38,955 nucleotides of DNA from an uncultured Eubacteriales bacterium (GTDB lineage: Bacteria > Bacillota > Clostridia > TANB77 > CAG-508): assembly GCA_949288185.1 (NCBI GenBank), contig CASEIZ010000027.1:1-38955 (forward strand), given 5' to 3'. Under the pieces are notes generated by a model. That model searched no databases. It had not been told where the DNA came from and worked only from the letters and a program-made list of their open reading frames with translations. Positions 1 to 8,166 of the stretch are shown here, in pieces (position 1 is the first letter of the stretch; each line of letters opens with the position of its first letter). Position numbers and translations under genes: made by a program.

Positions 1-129
1 TAGAGATGTAAGCGAATTAAGATTAAGTTATTAATTTGTTTATTAAAAGAACAAAAAAATAAATAAAGTGTTGGAAGCAATGACATTTAAAGGATTAGAA
101 AAAAAGATAAAAAAATTGCCTACATTTAC

Positions 130-194
130 TTGACACATACTATTAAAAAATTTAATTAATAAAAGATTGTATTATATCATAAAATGTGATATAA
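130..194 (+). promoter_or_regulatory. Probable promoter and operator-like inverted repeat upstream of the CDF transporter
   Basis: A consensus -35 box TTGACA lies at 130-135, followed by AT-rich DNA with only weak -10 candidates. Downstream, TTATATCA (172-179) and TGATATAA (187-194) form an 8-bp inverted repeat with a 7-nt centre, about 35 bp before the transporter start. Its position suits an operator for a metal- or stress-sensing repressor, but that is inference. Bases 1-129 are AT-rich and show no convincing gene. Confidence 0.4.
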
Positions 195-228
195 CAATGT
201 AGTTTAATATAAATAAGAAGGGGAAAAT

Positions 229-1392
229 ATGACTAACTTATTAATAAAATTATTTATAAAAGATAAAAATGTAGAAAAGCCAGAAACAAGAGCAAAATAT
301 GGGATGCTTTCAAGTATAACAGGAATTGTTGTCAATATCTTACTATCAGCGGTAAAATTAGTTATTGGAATATTTGCCAATTCCATTTCTATCATTTCAG
401 ATGCGTTAAACAATGTAACAGATGCAGGTTCATCTATTGTTACCATGATTGGATTTAAAGTTTCGCAGAAAAAGATAGATAAAGACCATCCATGGGGACA
501 TGGCAGAATGGAATATATTACAGCATTTATTGTAGATATCTTGATTGTATTAGTAGGTGTCGAATTATTCAAAAGTTCTTTTGACAAAATCATTCATCCG
601 ACATTACCAGATATTAGTACAGTTACCATTGTGATTTTAGTGATTGCAGTTCTAACAAAATTATGGCTATTTGTATTTTACAATAAAATTGCCAAAACCA
701 TAGACTCTGCAGCAATCAAAGGAAATGCATATGACAGTATTTCAGATTCTATATCAACATTTGTTGTATTATTATCTGCTATTGTGGCTAAAATATTTGG
801 AATATCTATCGATGGTTATGCTAGTATCTTAGTTGCTATATTTATTTTATTTACAGGATTTAAGGCTTTAAAAGAAACCATTGATTTATTGCTAGGAATG
901 AAGCCAGACACAGAATTTGTAGAAAAATTAGAGGCATTTACTAAAAAATATGAAATGATATCAGGTATTCATGATATCATGGTGCATGATTATGGACCAG
1001 GAAGAAAAATTGTATCTTTCCATGCAGAAGTTCCTGCAAACTGTGATATTTGTAAAGCACATGATGTGATAGACCAAATGGAACAAGATATTTATGAGAA
1101 ATTTAATTGTATTACCACAATTCATATGGATCCAATTGTAACAGATGATGAAGAAATTAATGAAATGAGAAAGAAAACAGAGGAGATTGTAAAAGAAATC
1201 AATTCCGAATTTTCAATTCATGATTTTAGAATGACAGATGGTGGAGATAGAATTAATTTAATATTTGATTTAGTCGTTTCTCCAGAGAATAAAATGAATC
1301 ATGAGGAATTAAAAAATGTAGTTCAGAAAAAGATACATAGTGTAAATGATAAATATTATGCAGTACCTAAAATTGAAAATTCATATATATAA
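229..1392 (+). CDS. Cation diffusion facilitator (CDF) metal transporter, possibly Mn-type
   Basis: A 387-aa membrane protein of the CDF family, which exports divalent metal ions from the cytoplasm by proton antiport. The first ~220 residues contain about six hydrophobic segments; the rest is a soluble ferredoxin-like cytoplasmic domain, longer than in minimal CDFs. Family marks are DALNNVTDAGSS in TM2, DHPWGHGR in the following loop and YDSISDSIST in TM5. The transport site reads N-x3-D in TM2 and D-x3-D in TM5, with no histidine. From established knowledge, zinc CDFs usually keep a histidine, and Asn/Asp-only sites are linked with manganese exporters such as MntE, so Mn2+ is the likelier cargo (inference). 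AGAAGGGG precedes the ATG at good spacing. It is followed closely by the LiaF-like gene. Confidence 0.9.
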   Translation: MTNLLIKLFIKDKNVEKPETRAKYGMLSSITGIVVNILLSAVKLVIGIFANSISIISDALNNVTDAGSSIVTMIGFKVSQKKIDKDHPWGHGRMEYITAFIVDILIVLVGVELFKSSFDKIIHPTLPDISTVTIVILVIAVLTKLWLFVFYNKIAKTIDSAAIKGNAYDSISDSISTFVVLLSAIVAKIFGISIDGYASILVAIFILFTGFKALKETIDLLLGMKPDTEFVEKLEAFTKKYEMISGIHDIMVHDYGPGRKIVSFHAEVPANCDICKAHDVIDQMEQDIYEKFNCITTIHMDPIVTDDEEINEMRKKTEEIVKEINSEFSIHDFRMTDGGDRINLIFDLVVSPENKMNHEELKNVVQKKIHSVNDKYYAVPKIENSYI

Positions 1393-1404
1393 GAAAAAAA
1401 GATT

Positions 1405-1418
1405 GAGCAATATTGCTC
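1405..1418. promoter_or_regulatory. Perfect 14-bp palindrome between CDF and LiaF-like genes
   Basis: GAGCAATATTGCTC is a perfect palindrome in the 40-bp gap between the CDF stop codon and the LiaF-like start, just 5' of its ribosome binding site. It could be a protein-binding site or a small RNA stem. There is no T-run, so it is not an obvious terminator. Confidence 0.35.
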
Positions 1419-1432
1419 GAATGGAGGTTATT

Positions 1433-2116
1433 ATGAGAAAATTAGCAAATACTTTATGGGGAATTGTATTAATCGTCATCGGTGTCATTCTTACTTTAAA
1501 TGCTTTAGAAATTACAAACATCAATATCTTTTTTGATGGATGGTGGACGTTATTCATTATCATCCCAAGTGCCATAGAATTAATTGCAAGAGAAAGTAAA
1601 TTTTGGAGTGTTGTGTGGCTAATAATTGGTATTATTTTATTACTAGCTTGCAGAGATATTTTAGATTTTGACTTGATTTGGAGATTAACAATACCAGTTA
1701 TCATTATATTAATTGGAATTAATTTAATATTCAAAGATAAAATTGATAGAAAGATGGAAAAGAAAAATAAAGAATTAAAAGAAAAAGGACAAAATTTAGA
1801 AGAGTATGGTGCAACTTTTGGTGAGATTAAAGCAGATTTTAACAATCAAGAATTCAATGGAGCAAATATAAATGCTATATTTGGAAGTGTTGATTTGGAT
1901 TTAAGAAAAGCTATCATCAGTGAGGATAAGCTAATAAAAACATCTGCCGTGTTTGGTGGGATTGAAATATTAGCACCAGAAAATGTAAATATAAAAGTAA
2001 AATCAATACCAATTTTTGGAGCAACTTCAAATAAAACAGGCAGGAAATACGATGAGAAATTACCAACCATTTATGTAGATAGTTTTTGCATGTTTGGAGG
2101 TGTAGATATTAAATGA
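1433..2116 (+). CDS. LiaF-like envelope-stress membrane protein
   Basis: A 227-aa protein with an N-terminal membrane region of about four hydrophobic segments (residues ~5-105, DUF5668/LiaI-like), a short charged linker, and a soluble C-terminal domain with the repeated FGG/FGA strands of the LiaF cell-wall-active antibiotic response domain (TFGEIKADF, IFGSVDLDL, VFGGIEILAP, IPIFGATSNK). In the Lia system LiaF restrains a histidine kinase that senses cell-wall stress; no kinase/regulator pair is present here, so a direct regulatory role is unproven. The start at 1433 is chosen because ATGGAGGTT sits just upstream; the reading frame extends upstream into the CDF gene, but no good ribosome binding site is there. 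The stop overlaps the next start (ATGA), showing translational coupling. Confidence 0.8.
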   Translation: MRKLANTLWGIVLIVIGVILTLNALEITNINIFFDGWWTLFIIIPSAIELIARESKFWSVVWLIIGIILLLACRDILDFDLIWRLTIPVIIILIGINLIFKDKIDRKMEKKNKELKEKGQNLEEYGATFGEIKADFNNQEFNGANINAIFGSVDLDLRKAIISEDKLIKTSAVFGGIEILAPENVNIKVKSIPIFGATSNKTGRKYDEKLPTIYVDSFCMFGGVDIK

Positions 2117-2973
2117 CAGGATTTCAAAAATTTATTAAATATGCTGCGATTGCATTAGGAATCTATCTTTCTATAACAATTGTGTTAGTTCTTCTAGGAA
2201 TTGCTAGAGGATTTGTAGGAGCTTCTAGAAATAATGAGATTAGAGATTTGGTAAGAGATAGAGAACAATATCAGACGGAAGATATTACAAGAACATATGA
2301 GAATATAAAGAAATTAGAAGTGAATGTTGAAGAAACAGAATTGATTATAAGAAATGGAGATACCTTTAAAATTGAAGGAACCAACATACCTGATAGAATG
2401 GAAATAGAGCAAGATGGAAATAAATTAAAGGTTAGTGATGAAGAAGTATCTTCTAGTTTTTCTGATGAGAATATGGTTGTAACAATTTATATTCCAGAAG
2501 ATATAAAATTAGATACCATAGATTTAGAAATCAATTATGTGTCAGCAGATATTCAAAAATTAAATGCAACAAACTTAAAATTGGATATATATAACAATTA
2601 TTGCGAAATAGATGAAATCATAGCAGATAATGTGGAATTCAAAAATGAAGAAGGAAATCTTGATATTTATGATGCAGAAATTGGAAGGTTATTGTTTGAT
2701 TCTGAATCAGGAGTAGAAGATGTCAGCTTAGATATTACAGGAAATGCTGAAATTAATTTAGAATATTCTTATACAGATATGAATTTAATAGGAACACAAG
2801 AAGATTATCAAATCAATACAAAAAATCAATCTGGAAATATTTATATAGATGGTACAACAATAACATCTAATTCAGAAACATTAGGTAGTGGGAATGCTAA
2901 AGTTAATTTAGATAATGTCCATGCAGATATATTTATAAGCTTTAGAGAAGCAACAAATGAAAGTAGTTTGTAA
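2113..2973 (+). CDS. DUF4097-like membrane-anchored protein
   Basis: A 286-aa protein with one N-terminal transmembrane segment (residues ~12-34) and a long extracytoplasmic region of short beta strands (repeating hydrophobic/Asn/Asp patterns such as LEVNVEETELIIRNGD and NIYIDGT), typical of the DUF4097 putative adhesin/beta-helix family. Such proteins often travel with LiaF-like and PspC-like proteins in envelope-stress operons. It overlaps the LiaF-like gene by 4 bp (ATGA), so the two are almost certainly co-translated. No catalytic motif is visible; the exact function is unknown. Confidence 0.7.
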   Translation: MTGFQKFIKYAAIALGIYLSITIVLVLLGIARGFVGASRNNEIRDLVRDREQYQTEDITRTYENIKKLEVNVEETELIIRNGDTFKIEGTNIPDRMEIEQDGNKLKVSDEEVSSSFSDENMVVTIYIPEDIKLDTIDLEINYVSADIQKLNATNLKLDIYNNYCEIDEIIADNVEFKNEEGNLDIYDAEIGRLLFDSESGVEDVSLDITGNAEINLEYSYTDMNLIGTQEDYQINTKNQSGNIYIDGTTITSNSETLGSGNAKVNLDNVHADIFISFREATNESSL

Positions 2974-3002
2974 ATTTTATGTGAAAAATATTGAATATAT
3001 TT

Positions 3003-3181
3003 ACTAGTCATGTTAAAACTATACATGACTAGTTAGCTATTATAGAAAAATCAGAGATTTTCCTATAATAGCAATCATTGCACACAAATTTTACTCTAAG
3101 TAAAATTTGGCGCACGAACAACAGTCGTGGCATAAAATTGATTTAAAATGGTCAAATATTATCATCATGCCACTGTTGTTC
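3003..3181. repeat. Composite intergenic element: four consecutive hairpins
   Basis: Four inverted repeats follow one another. (0) ACTAGTCATG 3003-3012 pairs with CATGACTAGT 3024-3033. (A) 3036-3072, an arm of GCTATTATAG + AAAATC interrupted by one A-C mismatch. (B) CAAATTTTACT / AGTAAAATTTG at 3085-3109 with a 3-nt loop, preceded by the linker TTGCACA (3078-3084). (C) GAACAACAG + TGGCAT at 3116-3133 pairs with ATGCCA + CTGTTGTTC at 3167-3181, followed by a T-rich tail, so C may terminate transcription before the ABC gene. The order A-TTGCACA-B-C recurs at 30.1 kb. Confidence 0.7.
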
Positions 3182-3206
3182 TTTTATTATTTAAAGGAGA
3201 TAAAAT

Positions 3207-5819
3207 ATGTTAGAATTAAAAAATATTACAAAAGACTATGTTTCGGGAGATTCAACAGTTCAAGCATTAAAAGGAATTAGTATTGAATTTCGAAAAAGTG
3301 AGTTTGTATCTATCTTAGGCCAAAGTGGTTGTGGAAAAACGACATTGTTAAATATTATTGGAGGACTAGATAGATATACTTCAGGAGATTTAGTGATTAA
3401 TGGAAAATCAACCAAAAAATTTAAAGATAAAGATTGGGATGCTTACAGAAATTACTCTGTAGGATTTGTTTTTCAAAATTATAATTTAATCCCACATCAA
3501 ACTGTTCTTTCAAATGTAGAATTAGCCCTTACCATATCAGGTGTATCTAGAGAAGAAAGAAAGGAAAGAGCAATCAAAGCATTAGAAGATGTTGGATTAA
3601 AAGAACAAATTCATAAAAAGCCAAATCAATTATCAGGTGGACAAATGCAAAGAGTTGCCATTGCAAGGGCATTGGTCAATAACCCAGATATTATTTTGGC
3701 AGATGAGCCAACAGGGGCATTAGACACAAAAACAAGTGTCCAAATTATGGAGATTTTAAAAGAAATTTCAAAAGATAAGCTAATTGTTATGGTTACTCAT
3801 AACCCTGAATTGGCAGAAAAATATTCTACTAGAATTGTCAGAATTTTAGATGGTGTGATAACAGATGATTCAAAACCGTTTACAGAAGAAGATAGAAAAA
3901 ATGAAAAAGATGCAAAAGCAAAAGATGGAAGAACTTCTATGAAATTCTTTACAGCTTTAAGACTTAGTTTAAATAACTTAATGACCAAAAAAGGAAGAAC
4001 GTTACTAACATCATTTGCAGGAAGTATAGGAATTATTGGTATTGCCTTAATTTTATCGATTTCAAATGGTGTGCAAAACTATATTAATCGAGTAGAAGAA
4101 GATACATTATCTTCTTATCCAGTTACTATTGATGAATCAACAGTAGATATATCTAGTATGATGGAGGGATTCATGGGAGAAGCAGAAGAAAATGCAGAAA
4201 CCCATGAAGATGGTAAGATTTATTCTAGAGATATTATGAATGATATGATATCTACTTTATCAAGTAAAGTTTCAAGTAACAATTTAGAGGCTTTAAAAAA
4301 TTATATTGAAAATGAGAATAGCACGATAAAAGATAATGCAAGTGCTATTAAATATAATTATAATTTAAACATTAACTTATACAAAGAAGATACTTCTAAC
4401 GGAATTGTTCGAGTAAATCCAAGTACAGTTATGAATGCATTTGGAATGGAAGATATGATGGAAGCACAAGAAAGTTCTCCGATGAGTTCTATGTTTGGTT
4501 CTAGTATGACAACCATGTCTAATACAGATGTCTGGGAAGAAATGCTAGATAATGAAGAATTATTACATTCTCAATATGATTTAGTAGCAGGAAATTGGCC
4601 TACAAATTATAATGAAGTGGTTTTAATCGTTAATGAAAATAATGAAATTAGTGATTATACCTTATATGCTCTAGGATTAAAAGACCAAAAGGAATTAGAA
4701 GAAAAATGGAATAAAGTTCAAAACGGAGAAGAAGTAGAAGAATCAGAATCAACATCATATACCTATGATGAATTATTAGATTTATCTTTTAAATTAGTGC
4801 TAAATTCTGATTATTATGCAAAAGAAAATGGATTATGGGTAGATAAAAGCGAAGATGAAGCATATATGAAGGAATTACTTAACAATTGTGAAAATATAAA
4901 TGTTGTTGGAATTATTAAACAAAATGAACAAAGTGTAGCAACAGGAATGAGTGGTGGAATTGGCTATACAAAGGATTTAAAAGAATATGTTATCAATAAA
5001 ACCAATGAGGCAGAAATCGTAAAAGAACAAAAAAATAATCCAGATATTAATGTATTTACAGGATTAGCATTTCCAGATGAAGACTCTAAAACATTTGATT
5101 ATAGTCAATTAAGTGATGAGCAAAGAGCACAACTAGCAATGTTAAGTACTGAAGAATTAGCTGAAATTATGGAAACATACAGTAATAATGCGAATGCTAG
5201 TTATGATGGAAATTTAGAATTATTAGGAGCTGTTGATCTTAACAAACCATCATCAATTCGTATTTATCCAAAAGACTTTGATGCAAAAGATGTCATAACC
5301 CAAGAAATCGATAATTATAATCAAAAACAAAGAGATGACGGAAAAGAAGAAAATGTGATTAACTATACAGATATGATAGGAATTATGATGAGCTCTGTTA
5401 GTCAAATCATTGATACAATTAGTTATGTATTAATTGCATTTGTTGCGATTTCATTAGTTGTTTCATCTATCATGATAGGAATTATCACATATATATCTGT
5501 ATTAGAAAGAACAAAAGAAATTGGAATTTTAAGGGCAATAGGTGCATCTAAAAAAGATATATCAAGAGTATTTAATGCAGAAACCTTTATTGTAGGACTA
5601 ATTGCCGGATTATTGGGAATTGGTGTAACCGTATTACTAAATATACCAATTACAAAAATCATTTATGCTGTGACAGGTGTTAGTGTCACTGTATCACTTC
5701 CAGTAGTTGGCGGTGTTATTCTTGTATTAATTAGTATGATACTAACGATTATTGCAGGATTAATTCCAGCAAGAATGGCAAGTAAGAAAGATCCAGTAGA
5801 AGCCTTAAGAACAGAATAA
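3207..5819 (+). CDS. Fused ABC transporter ATPase-permease, MacB/FtsX type
   Basis: An 870-aa protein joining a complete ATPase domain to a MacB/FtsX-type permease. ATPase domain (~1-225): Walker A GQSGCGKTT (38-46), signature LSGGQMQR, Walker B IILADEPTGALD and switch histidine in VTHNPE. Permease: TM1 near residues 265-290, a large ~450-residue extracytoplasmic domain, and three C-terminal TM segments containing the FtsX pattern ERTKEIGILRAIGASKKDI. MacB-type proteins are mechanotransmitters that move peptides, lipids or antibiotics without classic transmembrane transport. The preceding LiaF-like and DUF4097-like genes suggest an envelope-defence or peptide-efflux role (inference). The start is supported by AAAGGAG; an inverted pair of repeats follows directly. 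Confidence 0.9.
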   Translation: MLELKNITKDYVSGDSTVQALKGISIEFRKSEFVSILGQSGCGKTTLLNIIGGLDRYTSGDLVINGKSTKKFKDKDWDAYRNYSVGFVFQNYNLIPHQTVLSNVELALTISGVSREERKERAIKALEDVGLKEQIHKKPNQLSGGQMQRVAIARALVNNPDIILADEPTGALDTKTSVQIMEILKEISKDKLIVMVTHNPELAEKYSTRIVRILDGVITDDSKPFTEEDRKNEKDAKAKDGRTSMKFFTALRLSLNNLMTKKGRTLLTSFAGSIGIIGIALILSISNGVQNYINRVEEDTLSSYPVTIDESTVDISSMMEGFMGEAEENAETHEDGKIYSRDIMNDMISTLSSKVSSNNLEALKNYIENENSTIKDNASAIKYNYNLNINLYKEDTSNGIVRVNPSTVMNAFGMEDMMEAQESSPMSSMFGSSMTTMSNTDVWEEMLDNEELLHSQYDLVAGNWPTNYNEVVLIVNENNEISDYTLYALGLKDQKELEEKWNKVQNGEEVEESESTSYTYDELLDLSFKLVLNSDYYAKENGLWVDKSEDEAYMKELLNNCENINVVGIIKQNEQSVATGMSGGIGYTKDLKEYVINKTNEAEIVKEQKNNPDINVFTGLAFPDEDSKTFDYSQLSDEQRAQLAMLSTEELAEIMETYSNNANASYDGNLELLGAVDLNKPSSIRIYPKDFDAKDVITQEIDNYNQKQRDDGKEENVINYTDMIGIMMSSVSQIIDTISYVLIAFVAISLVVSSIMIGIITYISVLERTKEIGILRAIGASKKDISRVFNAETFIVGLIAGLLGIGVTVLLNIPITKIIYAVTGVSVTVSLPVVGGVILVLISMILTIIAGLIPARMASKKDPVEALRTE

Positions 5820-5824
5820 TAAAT

Positions 5825-5937
5825 AAAGTTGCCAAAAGGGACGTGCCATTTTGGCAACTTTTTAGTTTTTAAGGTATCAAGTTATTATTGATATTTAACA
5901 AAGGTTGCCAAAATGGCACGTCCCCTTTGGCAACTTT
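5825..5937. repeat. REPIN-like inverted pair of GGGACGTGCC hairpins
   Basis: Two 37-nt hairpins lie tail to tail, separated by 39 bp. The first (5825-5861) pairs AAAGTTGCCAAAA with TTTTGGCAACTTT around the loop GGGACGTGCCA. The second (5901-5937) is its reverse complement with about two differences: a GTTGCCAAA / TTTGGCAAC stem around ATGGCACGTCCCC. Two REP-like units in opposite orientation are the definition of a REPIN. The first hairpin is followed by TTTTTAGTTTTT and probably also terminates the ABC gene. Confidence 0.75.
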
Positions 5938-6001
5938 ACGAATTTAAAAAAATATGCTAAAATTATGTAGATTAATCAAAAAGAAAGAAGGAAATAAAGT
6001 T

Positions 6002-6910
6002 TTGAGTATTCGAGTATTAGCAATCATAAATCCAACATCTGGAAAAGGAAATATAAAAAATTATATAAAAGAAATTAGAAAAAACTTAGAAGAGCAAAAT
6101 ATGCAAGTCAATATTCAACTTACCAAAAAAGAATATAATGCTAGGAATATTGTCATAGACCATGTAGAAGAAGCTGATTTAATATTGGTTTGTGGAGGAG
6201 ATGGAACTTTTAAAGAAACAGTTTCAGCACTAATGGAACTGAATATAAAAGATGTTAGTGTGGCATATATTCCTATGGGAACAACGAATGACTTGGCAAG
6301 AAGTTTAGATATGCCGATAAAAGATATTTCAATAACTAAAAAATTGTTAGAGTCAAAAGCAAGAATATTGGATATAGGAAGATTTAATAATGACAAATAT
6401 TTTTGCTATGTAGCAGCCTTTGGAGTGATTACAGATGTAGCATATAAAACTTCACAAAAAGCCAAAAATAAATATGGTAGATTAGCCTATTATATGAAAG
6501 CTGTGAAAGAACTTATGCGAATTCCAACTTATAAAGTAAGAATACAATTTGATGAAGAGGAATTAGAAGGAGAATTTATCTATGGTGGTATTAGCAACTC
6601 TGAATCAATAGCTGGTTTTAAGTGGTTTAACAGAGAAGATATTGATTTAGCAGATGGTAAATTTGAGGCTGTTTTTATTAGAAAACCTAAAAAATTAACA
6701 GGATATTTTCGTTTATTAAGTGATTTTAGACATAAGGATTATATGGTAAACCGAGATTTTGTGTATTTTAAAGCAAATAAAATCACAATTACAACCGAAG
6801 AAAATGTGGATTGGACAACTGATGGAGAATTTGCAGGAAACGTGAATGTTGTCAATATTGAAAATTGTCATAAAGCGATAGAACTAGCAATTTGTGAAAA
6901 AGGAAAATAG
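6002..6910 (+). CDS. Diacylglycerol kinase family lipid kinase (DagK/YegS/BmrU type)
   Basis: About 302 aa. The soluble lipid kinase fold is marked by the N-terminal INPTSGKGN loop, VCGGDGTFKE (GGDGT nucleotide-binding motif) and MGTTNDLARSL (GTxNDxAR), followed by the C-terminal beta-sandwich domain with LADGKFEAVF and the DGE-type end WTTDGEF. The family phosphorylates diacylglycerol or related lipids with ATP and recycles lipids from envelope polymer synthesis. I prefer the TTG start at 6002 because AAGGA lies upstream and the protein then begins MSIRVLAIINP, as in relatives. An in-frame ATG at 5954 would add 16 residues but has no ribosome binding site and abuts the repeat pair. Confidence 0.85.
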   Translation: MSIRVLAIINPTSGKGNIKNYIKEIRKNLEEQNMQVNIQLTKKEYNARNIVIDHVEEADLILVCGGDGTFKETVSALMELNIKDVSVAYIPMGTTNDLARSLDMPIKDISITKKLLESKARILDIGRFNNDKYFCYVAAFGVITDVAYKTSQKAKNKYGRLAYYMKAVKELMRIPTYKVRIQFDEEELEGEFIYGGISNSESIAGFKWFNREDIDLADGKFEAVFIRKPKKLTGYFRLLSDFRHKDYMVNRDFVYFKANKITITTEENVDWTTDGEFAGNVNVVNIENCHKAIELAICEKGK

Positions 6911-6913
6911 TAG

Positions 6914-6951
6914 ATGGACCAGCACTAAATTGGGGCAGGTCCATTTTTGTC
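6914..6951 (+). terminator. Terminator-like hairpin with GGGAC-type words
   Basis: ATGGACC (6914-6920) pairs with GGTCCAT (6938-6944), followed by TTTTG, directly after the lipid-kinase stop: a probable Rho-independent terminator. It holds TGGGGCAGGTCC and is followed by TGTCCC, words like those in the GGGAC hairpins elsewhere in this window. Confidence 0.6.
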
Positions 6952-6954
6952 CCA

Positions 6955-6982
6955 TTGACAAAACAATAAAAAAATGTAATAA
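6955..6982 (+). promoter_or_regulatory. Possible metK promoter
   Basis: TTGACA at 6955-6960 is a perfect -35 box; a weak -10 (TAATAA, 6977-6982) follows after 16 bp. No SAM riboswitch is visible; the space before metK is too short for one. Confidence 0.35.
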
Positions 6983-7026
6983 TTATGCAATATGAAAGAG
7001 AATATAAAAAGAAAAGAGGAAATAGA

Positions 7027-8136
7027 ATGAGTAGATATTATTTCACATCAGAAAGTGTAACAGAAGGGCATCCTGACAAATTATGTGACACAATTTCAGA
7101 TTGTATATTAGATGAATATTTAAAACAAGACAAATCTGCAAGAGTAGCAGTAGAAACCTTTGCTTCAGGTAATAGAATTACCATTGCAGGGCAAGTAACT
7201 GCTAATGGAGAAGTAGATATTGAAAAATTAGTAAGAGAAAAAATAAAAGAAATCGGATATGATAATGAAAATATTGATATGGATTATAGAACTTGCAAAA
7301 TCGATATTAACATTACAAGACAAAGTCCGGATATTGCATTAGGTGTGGATGTTGGAGGAGCTGGAGACCAAGGCATTATGTTTGGATTTGCTTGTGATGA
7401 AACTCCAGAATACATGCCATATGCTATTTCCATGGCTCATAAATTATCTAAAAGATTAACAGAAGTCAGAAGAAATAAAGAAATAGACTATTTAAGACCA
7501 GATGGAAAAACACAAGTAACAGTTGAATATGAAAATGATAGACCAAAAAGAATTGAAACGATATTGGTTTCTACACAACATGATGAAGAAATCAGCCAAG
7601 AAAAATTAAAAAAAGATGTTATCGAAAAAGTTATCAAACCAGTAATTCCAGAAAATATGATAGATAAAGATACAAAAATCTATATTAATCCAACTGGAAA
7701 GTTTGTCATTGGAGGACCTTTAGGAGATACGGGGCTTACTGGTAGAAAAATTATTGTCGATACATATGGTGGATATGCAAGACATGGTGGAGGAGCATTT
7801 TCAGGAAAAGATGCAAGTAAAGTAGATAGGTCTGCAACATATATGTTAAGACATATCGCTAAAAATATTGTTGCAAATGGATATGCAAAAAAATGTGAAA
7901 TACAAGTTTCTTATGCGATAGGTATGAAAGAACCATTATCTATTCATGTAAATACATTTGGAACAGGTATTATATCAGAAGAAGCTTTAATCACAAAAAT
8001 TAAAGAAAAATTTGATTTAACACCAGATGGTATTATCAACTACTTAGAATTAGATAAACCAATCTATTCATTAACAACGAATTATGGACATTTCGGAAAA
8101 GAAAACCTAACATGGGAAAGAATAATAAAATTATAG
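7027..8136 (+). CDS. metK: S-adenosylmethionine synthetase
   Basis: Makes S-adenosylmethionine from methionine and ATP, the main cellular methyl donor. The 369-aa protein begins [18 protein letters not shown], with the methionine-loop histidine in EGHPDK, the GAGDQG signature (111-116), the second signature GGGAFSGKD, and the pyrophosphate-binding lysine region before it. The usual length is ~380-400 aa; here the C-terminus is short and ends [10 protein letters not shown] start at 7027 (GAGGAAATAG before ATG) rather than 14 codons upstream, where the extension [14 protein letters not shown] is not conserved. It appears co-transcribed with the PAP2-DgkA fusion 30 bp downstream. No SAM-responsive leader was seen. 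Confidence 0.96.
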   Translation: MSRYYFTSESVTEGHPDKLCDTISDCILDEYLKQDKSARVAVETFASGNRITIAGQVTANGEVDIEKLVREKIKEIGYDNENIDMDYRTCKIDINITRQSPDIALGVDVGGAGDQGIMFGFACDETPEYMPYAISMAHKLSKRLTEVRRNKEIDYLRPDGKTQVTVEYENDRPKRIETILVSTQHDEEISQEKLKKDVIEKVIKPVIPENMIDKDTKIYINPTGKFVIGGPLGDTGLTGRKIIVDTYGGYARHGGGAFSGKDASKVDRSATYMLRHIAKNIVANGYAKKCEIQVSYAIGMKEPLSIHVNTFGTGIISEEALITKIKEKFDLTPDGIINYLELDKPIYSLTTNYGHFGKENLTWERIIKL

Positions 8137-8166
8137 TTAGAGAATAAGAAAAAGTGGGGAATACAA

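Noticed and set aside
1..134. A short frame ending TFT-stop at the left edge as the tail of a gene
   Set aside because: The only open stretch is about 30 lysine-rich codons with no recognisable family feature; AT-rich intergenic sequence explains it.
6911..7026. A SAM riboswitch before metK, and lysine or preQ1 riboswitches before dapA and queA
   Set aside because: The leaders are too short or filled by repeats, and none of the conserved riboswitch cores could be recognised.
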